5,292 nucleotides of DNA from the NCBI GenBank assembly GCA_937897665.1, contig CALCPB010000436.1, positions 1-5,292 of the forward strand, written 5' to 3'. Below are positions 1 through 5,292 of the stretch, one piece after another. A model generated the notes under the pieces. It ran no database searches. It saw nothing but the letters and a program-made list of their open reading frames with translations, and had not been told where the DNA came from. Within the stretch, counting starts at the first letter, position 1. The number at the start of each line of letters is the position of its first letter. Made by a program: the position numbers and the translations under genes. This stretch comes from an uncultured Halomicronema sp. (lineage in GTDB: Bacteria; Cyanobacteriota; Cyanobacteriia; Phormidesmidales; Phormidesmidaceae).

Positions 1-793
1 CATTGCCACCCCAAGGTCCATCTTCGTCTAAACCTGATAAATCCTCTCCCACCCCATCACTGATGTTGCCAACGGTCGGGTCGTCAAGGGTAGGCAAGTC
101 GTAGATATATTGGCGAGAAGTACCGTTTTGTCCGCCATTAGGGTCAGTTAAAATTGGTCGGCTTTCGATATCTACTAAATCTATTTCAATAACTGTCCCT
201 GAAAGAGCGTATTCCCCCGTGTAGGCAAAGAAATCTGATGGTGCGCCGTTATTGGTATTACCACCTACATTCAGGTAAAGCTTAGTGCCATCTTCACTCA
301 AAACCATACCATTAACAGCATGATTTTCTTCCGATCGAGGCAATCCTCGAATCAGATCGACCGTTTCCCATTCTGTACCGGTCCAAGTTGCTCGCGTTAG
401 AACCCCTGAGTTGGTGTCGAGATTTGTCTCGCCGTTTTTCCCAATTCGAGGATCGCTTGATGAAAGGTAAAGCACAGGGTTCTCAGCTGTGCCCGCGACC
501 ACTAGCCCGGTTACCTGACGATTGGTCTCACTATTGTTGTCAGTTCCGTCGTCGTTGTGGTTCTGAATCGACTTGACAATGCCATCGCCCCCCGGCAAAA
601 GCAACTCTTCGTGGGCGGTTGCCACGTATTCGCCATCCTGGAGGGCGATCGTCAACGCATTAATCGAGCCATTTTGCTCGGCTACATAAAGCCGCCCATC
701 GGGACCAAACTGCAGTGACGTCGGGTTTTGTAAAACGTCGGGGCCACCCTGAGCGCCTTTAATTACACCAACTTCGTTAAAGCTAATAGGCAT
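1..793 (-). CDS. PQQ-dependent sugar dehydrogenase-like beta-propeller protein, N-terminal part (partial)
   Basis: The frame starts at the ATG at 793-791 and stays open for 264 codons to the left edge, so the C-terminus is missing. The protein reads as a beta-propeller of the glucose/sorbosone dehydrogenase type. A typical blade is seen at residues 23-46 (NPTSLQFGPDGRLYVAEQNG). A central NHAVNGM segment (157-163) is followed by a DGTKLYL blade strand (168-174) and a GGNTNNGAPS loop (177-186). His158 sits where soluble PQQ glucose dehydrogenases carry the catalytic base. Family members oxidise sugars or act as secreted carbohydrate-active proteins. No signal peptide is visible: the N-terminus MPISFNEVGV goes straight into the first blade. 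Many large cyanobacterial proteins of this kind leave through type I secretion with C-terminal repeats, but that end is outside the window, so export is inference. The start is supported by AGGAA 7 nt upstream. Family call is fairly sure; substrate and PQQ use are unknown. Confidence 0.85.
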   Translation of the reverse strand, partial: MPISFNEVGVIKGAQGGPDVLQNPTSLQFGPDGRLYVAEQNGSINALTIALQDGEYVATAHEELLLPGGDGIVKSIQNHNDDGTDNNSETNRQVTGLVVAGTAENPVLYLSSSDPRIGKNGETNLDTNSGVLTRATWTGTEWETVDLIRGLPRSEENHAVNGMVLSEDGTKLYLNVGGNTNNGAPSDFFAYTGEYALSGTVIEIDLVDIESRPILTDPNGGQNGTSRQYIYDLPTLDDPTVGNISDGVGEDLSGLDEDGPWGGN

Positions 794-800
794 GGTAAAG

Positions 801-805
801 TTCCT
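801..805 (-). promoter_or_regulatory. Ribosome binding site of the propeller gene
   Basis: On the minus strand AGGAA lies 7 nt before the ATG at 793. It fixes this start, since no other well-placed start codon precedes the first propeller blade. Confidence 0.6.
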
Positions 806-939
806 GATTTAAAGTGCGCGCAGAAAAAAAGATGTAAGACAAAAAATCATGGGCTCGGAAATTTTCAACGGCCAACACCCTAAGTAGTCGCTAGCGAGAA
901 GAGCTATGGCTACAGCGGTCAAAAGATTTTCTGTCCAAG

Positions 940-975
940 GCAAATTAGTTCCGCGTTAACGCAGAACTAATTTGC
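940..975. repeat. 36-nt near-perfect palindrome
   Basis: The arms GCAAATTAGTTCCGCG (940-955) and CGCAGAACTAATTTGC (960-975) are complementary over 15 of 16 positions, with TTAA between them. The centre GCGTTAACGC is itself a perfect palindrome, so as DNA the element is almost continuous. No T-run follows on either strand, which argues against an ordinary intrinsic terminator. It sits about 150 bp upstream of the propeller gene start, where it could be a regulator site, an RNA hairpin in a long leader, or a relic of a small mobile repeat. Confidence 0.8.
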
Positions 976-1694
976 TAAATCATTCGATTCAGGCAGTGAT
1001 TCAAAGAGTCAAAAACAAATAAATCTATTTATAAAGATGGCTCTTCTGATTTGACTTGGAATATTGCCCTTGCTCAGACAGTTCACAGTCATCTTGCTAA
1101 GCAAAAACCGTACAGTTGGAGTTCATGCATAGAAATGTACTTTTACGTACGTATTTAGACCGGTAGACACCAATTTTGTATCACAGCCAAAAGAGGGCTA
1201 AGTGTAAATCCGGAGCTATCTTCATGGAAAACTTACGCAGGCCTGGGACGTCATGAAGTGTTTGTACTGATGCAGGGTCTTGGCCGAGTCCCAAAAATCT
1301 TGATGCTCAACAAAAGTTTAAGTTGGACTGTACCTTGGGCTAATCAACATTCACTTAGAAAACCAAGTGTAGAAAAATCGCGGCCGCGCACTTTAGTTTG
1401 CTTATGCGCTGCAGACAGTTTGTGTTTAATCAAGTCGTTAATAGCCAAAGAAGGTGAAAATATTGGCGGCTCCCAGGAGATGAATGGGAGACAGCTACCT
1501 TCCATTTCAGTGAAACAATCCTTGAAAAAAATCAAAGCAAGAAAGATCTGTAGCCTGAGCAATAGACTCAGCTGAGCTAGCAGCACTGTCTATTCTCAGG
1601 GAGTGCGTTAGGCACCTTAGTCAGCATCGCCTGCAGTCCTCAAAAGACTCATAATCAGCGTGAGTGGGACAAAGTCGCCATGCTTAGAATTTCG

Positions 1695-1724
1695 TTAGCC
1701 AACGATCAACAATCCGTTGGCCAA
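1695..1724 (-). terminator. Stem-loop just after the ZIP-like gene, possible terminator
   Basis: Read on the minus strand, TTGGCCAACG and CGTTGGCTAA form a 10-bp stem with one G-U pair around a 10-nt loop. It begins 7 nt beyond the stop codon of the 1731-3002 gene. Its position suits a transcript end, but the following bases (CGAAATTCT) hold no real U-tract, so it may only protect the 3' end. Confidence 0.45.
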
Positions 1725-1730
1725 AAGTCG

Positions 1731-3002
1731 TTATCCCAACGAAAGGGTCACCACCCAAAAGCCAACTAAAAAGCCCGCGATCGTGGAATAAGTCACGGTG
1801 CCGCCACCAAGTTCGTAGGCTTCGGGCATCATCGTGCTGGACAACATCGCTAAAATTGCGCCGCCCGCCAGGGATTGAGCGGTGCCTAAGACCCAGTTAT
1901 TGGCAAAGGTACTGAGAAAATTGCCGAGCATCGCCGTTAGCCCACTGAGCAACACGGCCCCGCCCCAAAGGGCCAAAATGCGCTTGGCTGGCGTACCCGC
2001 CTGCTGCATGCCCACAGAACTGGAGAGCGCTTCCGGAATGTTAGAGATGAAAACCGCCATTAAGAAGGAGCTACTGAGATTGCCTGCCCCCGCGTTGAAG
2101 CCAATGACGAGCGCTTCAGGAATGTTGTCCATCAGCGTACCGACGAGAATCGCGAGGGGGGCCGAGCTTTTGGCTAATTGCTGAATCTGCTGCTCCGACA
2201 GCGGGAAATCCACTTCAACGCTATCCAGTACCTGCTGTCGCCACTGATCATCAGAGGTTTCCTGAGCTTTGGCCGTCGATTGCGTGGTCTCGCGCAGCCG
2301 CCGCGCGAGAATACGGCTGAGGCCGCTGGCTAAGTGAGGCGATCGCGTCAGCATGCCGTCAAAATCCGACTTGTCCAACTCATACAGCCGCATGGGCGTG
2401 CGCGCTACCACGCTCGCCGATCGCTCTTCGCCCGTGAGGAGGGCCATTTCGCCAAACATTTCGCCGGCTCCCAGCTGGGCCATCAGCTGCGGGCCTTTAT
2501 AGATATCGGCTTCCCCATCCACGATGACAAACATGGCATCCCCTGGAGCGCCTTCTTGGCACAGCATCGTTCCCGGTTCGACCGAGAGCGCCTTGAGTAG
2601 CGGAATGATTGCCTGCACCTCCGAAGGAGAGAGATTGTGCAGCATCTCTACGTGGGCAATTTCGTCTAGCACTTCGGACGTTTCTTCTTGCCGGTGGTGG
2701 TAGAAAAATCGCCGCGATGAGGAGGGATGGCGAATAAATCCCCCCTGATCGTCGATGTAATTAATGATGATGGTGAACAGAGCGCCGCCCAGAATAAAGC
2801 CGATCAAAATCGGCCAGAACCCGGCTTTCTCGTAAACCGGTTGCGTAATGTCGAAGGCGATCGCCGCCAGCAGGGTGCCACTGCCAAACGCCATGATGGC
2901 TGCTGTTATCACCCGGCCAGGTTTCCAGCAAATCCCTAATCCGGCCCCGATCAACAAGCTAGAGGCACCTAAAAATCCCTGAAATAATGCGTCCAAGGGC
3001 AT
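1731..3002 (-). CDS. ZIP-like metal transporter with inserted cyclic-nucleotide-binding domain
   Basis: The protein has 423 residues. Hydrophobic helices are visible at about 7-25, 31-51, 61-81, 281-303, 308-328, 341-362, 372-392 and 403-422, giving the eight-helix ZIP plan. ZIP signature segments are DNIPEALVIGF (292-302, helix 4), SNIPEALSS (320-328, helix 5) and MMPEAYE (391-397, end of helix 7). Between helices 3 and 4, where ordinary ZIPs carry a variable cytoplasmic His-rich loop, lies a complete CRP-type domain (about 118-238). Its phosphate-binding cassette FGEMALLTGEERSASVVA (183-200) retains Glu185 and Arg194-Ser195, the positions that bind ribose and cyclic phosphate in CRP. A charged linker (239-280) leads to helix 4. 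The expected role is moving a divalent metal across the cytoplasmic membrane under cyclic-nucleotide control. The usual helix-4 HNxPEG is DNIPEA and the helix-5 motif has Ser-Asn, so metal choice is uncertain and it may be a sensor or non-classical carrier. It lies 86 nt after the rhodanese gene, in the same direction. No clear ribosome binding site precedes the ATG. Confidence 0.85.
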   Translation of the reverse strand: MPLDALFQGFLGASSLLIGAGLGICWKPGRVITAAIMAFGSGTLLAAIAFDITQPVYEKAGFWPILIGFILGGALFTIIINYIDDQGGFIRHPSSSRRFFYHHRQEETSEVLDEIAHVEMLHNLSPSEVQAIIPLLKALSVEPGTMLCQEGAPGDAMFVIVDGEADIYKGPQLMAQLGAGEMFGEMALLTGEERSASVVARTPMRLYELDKSDFDGMLTRSPHLASGLSRILARRLRETTQSTAKAQETSDDQWRQQVLDSVEVDFPLSEQQIQQLAKSSAPLAILVGTLMDNIPEALVIGFNAGAGNLSSSFLMAVFISNIPEALSSSVGMQQAGTPAKRILALWGGAVLLSGLTAMLGNFLSTFANNWVLGTAQSLAGGAILAMLSSTMMPEAYELGGGTVTYSTIAGFLVGFWVVTLSLG

Positions 3003-3088
3003 AAAGTCGGTATGTTCACAAGCCTACGATAAACCCGTAGCTCCCTATCACAGCAATCTTTTTATTGAATTTATCGTGTAAACATCGA

Positions 3089-3508
3089 TTAATCAGTTTC
3101 AAGAGGCAGACCTGCCTGTCGCCAAGCCTGGATATCACCCTCTAGGGTCAAAATCTGTGCAAAGCCGGCCTGCTCTAACGTCAGTTCTGCGATCGCGGCT
3201 CTCACTCCCACTTCGCAGTACACCACAATATCGGTCGTGATGGCCTGAAGCTCATCTAGGCGCTCTGGCACCTCTCGAAAGGGCATATTGATCGCACCGG
3301 GAATATGCCCTGCGGCAAACTCCTCCGCTGAGCGGACATCCAGCACCAAGGGTGCTTGGTCGCTGGCTAAACGCGTCATTAAAGTCTGAACAGAGATGGC
3401 TTCAGGGGCCGACCAGCCGACCTGACTGAGCGTTAGCGCCACCCCCAGGGTGGCTAATACGATGAGGAGTTTGAACTTTCGCGATAGGGTGAAGGCAGCG
3501 CGGTGCAT
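3089..3508 (-). CDS. Exported or membrane-anchored single-domain rhodanese-like protein
   Basis: The protein has 139 residues. A basic N-terminus (RAAFTLSRKFK) and a hydrophobic stretch (13-29) form a signal peptide or anchor ending near SQVGWSA (28-34). The rest is one rhodanese domain: LDVRSAEEFAAGHIPGAIN (56-74) with Asp57 and Arg59, the active-site loop CEVGVR (98-103) with catalytic Cys98, and the closing segment LEGDIQAWRQAGLP (122-135). Single-domain rhodaneses carry sulfur as a persulfide on the loop Cys, transferring it to acceptors such as cyanide or thiols or acting in redox repair; the real acceptor here is unknown. The domain should face the periplasm or thylakoid lumen. If signal peptidase cut after WSA the next residue would be Pro, which is unfavourable, so the segment may stay as an anchor. 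ATG at 3508 is preceded by AAGGG 9 nt upstream. It is the first gene of a likely two-gene unit with the ZIP-like transporter and diverges from the gene at 3659. Confidence 0.88.
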   Translation of the reverse strand: MHRAAFTLSRKFKLLIVLATLGVALTLSQVGWSAPEAISVQTLMTRLASDQAPLVLDVRSAEEFAAGHIPGAINMPFREVPERLDELQAITTDIVVYCEVGVRAAIAELTLEQAGFAQILTLEGDIQAWRQAGLPLETD

Positions 3509-3658
3509 GGTTAATTGCCCTTAAGTCAATCCCGAGCCAGCCGTGGCAGGCTTGTATACTGATGTTCAGCTTAAGGCTTCTTTATGAGTGTATGCTGAGT
3601 CCATTTGTTAGTTGGGCTGCTGTCTTCACGTTGGGGGCATGAGCCCTTGGAATTTAGT
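3509..3658. promoter_or_regulatory. Divergent promoter region between rhodanese and membrane-protein genes
   Basis: These 150 bp separate two divergently read genes and must hold both promoters. A TATACT hexamer at 3555-3560 is a good -10 candidate for the plus strand. Its palindromic core GTATAC also gives TATACA on the minus strand. No matching -35 box is seen at the normal distance on either strand, so transcription may depend on an activator. Two CTTAAG hexamers (3519-3524 and 3571-3576) flank this core. Confidence 0.35.
3518..3522 (-). promoter_or_regulatory. Ribosome binding site of the rhodanese gene
   Basis: AAGGG on the minus strand ends 9 nt before the ATG at 3508. It supports the start that includes the N-terminal export segment. 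Confidence 0.5.
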
Positions 3659-4213
3659 ATGGCTTCCTCTCCTCGTCCACAACGCAAACTCAAGATTTGG
3701 CGGCATGCTCGTCGACGCCCAGTGCCCACCGGTCGCATCCCCTGGGGTTGGCTCTGCTTAACCGGTATTCTATATGCCACTATGGGCACGTTGGTGTCGT
3801 CTTTTCCGGTGCCCTATTGGGTTTGGTATCTCGTCATGGGTGGGGTGCTGGCTCAAGCCCTGGCACTCGCGGGACCGCGCGCGCTAGGGCGTTATCGCTG
3901 GTGGTGGGCCAACACTTTAGTTTTGCTGACGATTTTGGGCACGGTAGCGATCGCCGTGGCGCTAGGATTGGCGATGGGATTTGTCGGCACCGACAATTTG
4001 GATGCAATTGAAGTCAAAGCCACCGCCTTTGAAGTCATCCGAGTGAGTTTGGTTGCCCTAATGATGCCGGCTTTGGGAGCCATCATTGGGGCTGAGACGG
4101 GCGATCGCCTGTTGGGGTTGTTCAACCGGTGGCAAACCTCAGCGGTGCTAGCAGCGACCTGTGTATTTGGCATTGGCCTCGGCAGTCTGATAAGTCTATT
4201 GCTGGTTGAGTAA
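3659..4213 (+). CDS. Conserved-looking five-helix membrane protein of unknown function
   Basis: From the ATG at 3659 the protein has 184 residues. It opens with a strongly basic tail (RPQRKLKIWRHARRRPVP, 6-23), probably cytoplasmic by the positive-inside rule. Hydrophobic helices follow at about 29-49, 52-71, 84-108, 123-145 and 160-182. The loop between helices 3 and 4 is acidic (TDNLDAIEVKATAFE), and a GAETGDR segment (144-150) lies after helix 4. No enzymatic motif, metal site or transporter signature is recognised. A TTG at 3605 in the same frame would add 18 residues (MLVGLLSSRWGHEPLEFS). The ATG is preferred because the basic tail then starts the protein as expected, although only a weak GGA lies upstream of it. 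Two HIP1 sites and codon use like its neighbours suggest a resident gene. It diverges from the rhodanese gene, and any functional link is inference. Confidence 0.75.
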   Translation: MASSPRPQRKLKIWRHARRRPVPTGRIPWGWLCLTGILYATMGTLVSSFPVPYWVWYLVMGGVLAQALALAGPRALGRYRWWWANTLVLLTILGTVAIAVALGLAMGFVGTDNLDAIEVKATAFEVIRVSLVALMMPALGAIIGAETGDRLLGLFNRWQTSAVLAATCVFGIGLGSLISLLLVE

Positions 4214-4330
4214 GGCGATTGTGGACTCAAAGTATAGAAACTAATGGCCGCAATTAGTCGCCAGCGAAACCGCAACTTTCAGGGCAAGGTTGGGCACTGC
4301 CAAATTCCGGCAAGCAGTGTCGGGCAGCAG

Positions 4331-4353
4331 AGCGCGATGCGCTGTTTCTATCT
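4331..4353 (+). terminator. Weak terminator candidate downstream of the five-helix protein gene
   Basis: AGCGC GAT GCGCT forms a compact GC-rich hairpin followed by GTTTCTATCT, which is only partly U-rich. It lies about 120 nt past the stop codon at 4213, so it could end that transcript. The interrupted T-tract makes this a weak call. Confidence 0.25.
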
Positions 4354-4374
4354 CGTTACTTGCCCCCCATCGCC

Positions 4375-4428
4375 GTCGGCAGTCTAGCTAGTACACAGTC
4401 TGTACAAAGGGCTAGCTAGACTGCCGAC
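4375..4428. repeat. Perfect 17-bp inverted repeat with 20-nt loop
   Basis: GTCGGCAGTCTAGCTAG (4375-4391) and CTAGCTAGACTGCCGAC (4412-4428) are exactly complementary. The 20-nt loop carries its own small inverted repeat GTACA/TGTAC (4391-4395 with 4401-4405). No T-run follows on either strand. The element could be a bidirectional transcript end, a protein-binding site, or a small repeat of mobile origin. No flanking target duplication is evident. Confidence 0.85.
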
Positions 4429-4976
4429 CCTGGGCTACCAGCAAAAGTAACTGTTGACAATAACCGAGTCAGATCACGAGCACAGCGGCATCGAGGCGAA
4501 GCTTCTTGTTAGTCATCTTCCCCATAACAGGCTGCGCTGATTGCCAATTTGAAACCCTTGAGGCGATCTGTCGTTAGTCTGCTTTCCTGCAATCGATGCC
4601 TTTCTGATTGCTGCAAAGTGCCACAACATCAGTGATATCAGAGGCCATAGGAAGCCATCGCCATCACCCTCCGGATCGCATCAGTAGAGCTCTTTATCTA
4701 TCCGTACCCGCTCCGTATGCGGACAGATCTCAGCGCTGATACTTACGTGTGCTTAAGCCGGCACCTAAATCGCCGGCGACTCTGGGCAAAAGGCTTGAAA
4801 TCCTTGTGGAAAGCTATTTTCAGGGTTAAATCTCCACCTTCTTAGGCCGTATAGGCAGTATTGTTAGCGGTCTCAGCCCTCCTTTAGTCCGTAGATTTAC
4901 GCAAAAAACGCCTCGACAGCTTGAATTCCCCTCAGAAGAGCTACGGGGGCAAGTTTTAGCCGTATTTCCCGATTCC

Positions 4977-5005
4977 TTGTCAAGAGACATCGGTCACAAT
5001 TAACT
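4977..5005 (+). promoter_or_regulatory. Possible sigma-70-type promoter for the response regulator gene
   Basis: TTGTCA (4977-4982) matches the -35 consensus at five of six positions. After 17 nt comes TTAACT (5000-5005), a poor -10 with three matches. It would give a leader of roughly 105 nt before the ATG at 5119. This is a weak candidate only. Confidence 0.25.
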
Positions 5006-5104
5006 CAGAATGCAGAACGAAACGCGACTTTAGCTGGCGATCCATGGGTGACATTGATATGACCCAAGCTGGCGGCCCATTGACGAAGCAATGATTGTCC
5101 CCAC

Positions 5105-5109
5105 AGGAG
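5105..5109 (+). promoter_or_regulatory. Ribosome binding site of the response regulator gene
   Basis: AGGAG ends 9 nt before the ATG at 5119. It is the strongest Shine-Dalgarno sequence in the window and fixes the start. Confidence 0.75.
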
Positions 5110-5118
5110 CAAATAACC

Positions 5119-5292
5119 ATGAGCAAGATTCTGGTCATCGAAGATAACGAAGCTGCGAGAGAAAACATCAGTGACATTCTCCGACTAGAAGGCTTTGAAC
5201 ACCTCATGGCGCCCACCGGTCAGCAGGGATTGGAGCTCGCTATTCAACGCACTCCGGCATTGATCATTTGCGATGTGATGATGCCCAATCTC
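5119..5292 (+). CDS. Response regulator receiver domain (CheY-like), N-terminal part (partial)
   Basis: The frame opens at ATG 5119 and is cut after 58 codons by the right edge. It begins MSKILVIEDNEAARENI, the first beta strand of a receiver domain with the metal-binding acidic pair Glu8-Asp9. It continues through an amphipathic helix and LRLEGFEHLMAPTGQQGLELA (21-41), and reaches ALIICDVMMPNL (47-58), where Asp52 is the phospho-acceptor followed by the usual MMP turn. The protein should receive a phosphoryl group from a sensor histidine kinase, acting in the cytoplasm. The Thr/Ser and Lys switch residues and any output domain lie beyond the window. The protein could therefore be a stand-alone receiver, a DNA-binding regulator, or the start of a cyclase, phosphodiesterase or hybrid kinase. 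The start is well supported by AGGAG. Confidence 0.93.
   Translation, partial: MSKILVIEDNEAARENISDILRLEGFEHLMAPTGQQGLELAIQRTPALIICDVMMPNL

Larger units (their letters stand above)
794..1730. other. Gene-poor intergenic region between propeller gene and ZIP-like gene
   Basis: About 940 bp without a convincing gene. Two overlapping open frames exist, 1258-1575 plus (GTG start) and 1344-1586 minus (GTG start). They lie opposite each other, lack ribosome binding sites and show no recognisable domain, so neither is called. What can be seen is a 36-nt palindrome at 940-975, a 10-bp palindrome TCGCTAGCGA at 888-897, a small stem (CTCCCA/TGGGAG) at 1470-1490, an AT-rich patch near 1008-1045, and the probable 3' hairpin of the ZIP-like gene at 1695-1724. 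The region must hold the promoter of the propeller gene, but I see no good -35/-10 pair for it. Confidence 0.6.
2339..4108. repeat. Five HIP1 octamers (GCGATCGC)
   Basis: Exact GCGATCGC copies occur at 2339-2346, 2857-2864, 3189-3196, 3947-3954 and 4101-4108, all inside the three central genes. HIP1 is a highly iterated palindrome of many cyanobacterial genomes, and this density is the main support for a cyanobacterial source. None was found in 1-1730 or 4214-5292. Confidence 0.85.
4214..5118. other. Gene-free region with several stem-loops
   Basis: About 900 bp in which I see no supportable gene. All frames are short and broken, and a minus-strand frame at 4980-5216 overlaps the response regulator start and has no recognisable content. 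The left half holds stem-loops at 4240-4258 (ACTAAT/ATTAGT), 4295-4319 (CACTGC/GCAGTG), 4331-4343 (AGCGC/GCGCT) and 4375-4428 (17-bp stem). Further on there is an imperfect stem at 4696-4728 (ATCTaTCCG/CGGAcAGAT) and a GCCGG/CCGGC stem near 4757-4778. The last 140 bp form the upstream region of the response regulator. Confidence 0.55.

Noticed and set aside
905..935. GGCTACAGCGGTC-type sequence reminiscent of cyanobacterial insertion-sequence ends
   Set aside because: No partner terminal repeat, no transposase remnant and no target duplication could be found in the window.
965..1000. TTCGATTC reminiscent of a tRNA T-loop
   Set aside because: No flanking acceptor, D or anticodon stems could be built around it.
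1470..1490. CTCCCA/TGGGAG stem-loop
   Set aside because: A 6-bp stem with a 9-nt loop and no T-tract is expected by chance in this much noncoding DNA.
1258..1575. 105-codon plus-strand open frame with GTG start
   Set aside because: No ribosome binding site, no recognisable domain, overlaps a similar-sized open frame on the other strand, and the composition looks like noncoding DNA.
1344..1586. 80-codon minus-strand open frame with hydrophobic start
   Set aside because: GTG start without ribosome binding site. The hydrophobic opening (LLAQLSLLLRLQIFLALIF) is suggestive of a small membrane peptide, but nothing else supports it.
1885..2940. Plus-strand open frames inside the ZIP-like gene
   Set aside because: They lie wholly opposite a gene with clear protein signatures and encode no recognisable product.
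3605..3658. TTG start that would add 18 residues to the five-helix protein
   Set aside because: No Shine-Dalgarno sequence before it; the added residues are unlike a conserved N-terminus and the ATG at 3659 places the basic tail first.
4690..4780. Resemblance to group II intron pieces (CTCCGTATGCGG, and GTGTG after 4745)
   Set aside because: Only short matches. No domain V hairpin of the right shape, no reverse transcriptase remnant, and the order of the elements is wrong.

Overview
The window looks like chromosomal DNA from a cyanobacterium. Five copies of the HIP1 octamer GCGATCGC lie in its central genes. The rhodanese, the small membrane protein and the ZIP-like transporter also read like cyanobacterial proteins. 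The genus cannot be fixed from the sequence; a Leptolyngbya-like, moderate-GC genome is only a guess.

Layout. (1) Positions 1-793, minus strand: the first 264 codons of a beta-propeller protein of the PQQ-dependent glucose/sorbosone dehydrogenase family. It has a good ribosome binding site, no N-terminal signal peptide, and runs off the left edge. (2) 794-1730: a gene-poor stretch with a 36-nt near-perfect palindrome at 940-975. (3) 1731-3508, minus strand: a pair of same-direction genes. An exported or membrane-anchored single-domain rhodanese comes first (3089-3508). After 86 nt comes a 423-residue, eight-helix ZIP-like metal transporter (1731-3002) with a complete cyclic-nucleotide-binding domain inserted between helices 3 and 4. 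(4) 3509-3658: a 150-bp divergent intergenic region. (5) 3659-4213, plus strand: a conserved-looking five-helix membrane protein of unknown function. (6) 4214-5118: about 900 bp without a convincing gene, holding several stem-loops, the strongest a perfect 17-bp stem at 4375-4428. (7) 5119-5292, plus strand: the first 58 codons of a CheY-type response regulator receiver domain, cut by the right edge.

How it may fit together. The central block (rhodanese, ligand-gated ZIP candidate, divergent membrane protein) is the most interesting part. The transporter's architecture suggests that metal movement is controlled directly by a cyclic nucleotide, because the domain occupies the cytoplasmic loop that is His-rich and regulatory in ordinary ZIP proteins. 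Its metal-site motifs lack the usual histidines, so its substrate may differ from zinc. The flanking propeller and response-regulator genes show no clear functional tie to this block.
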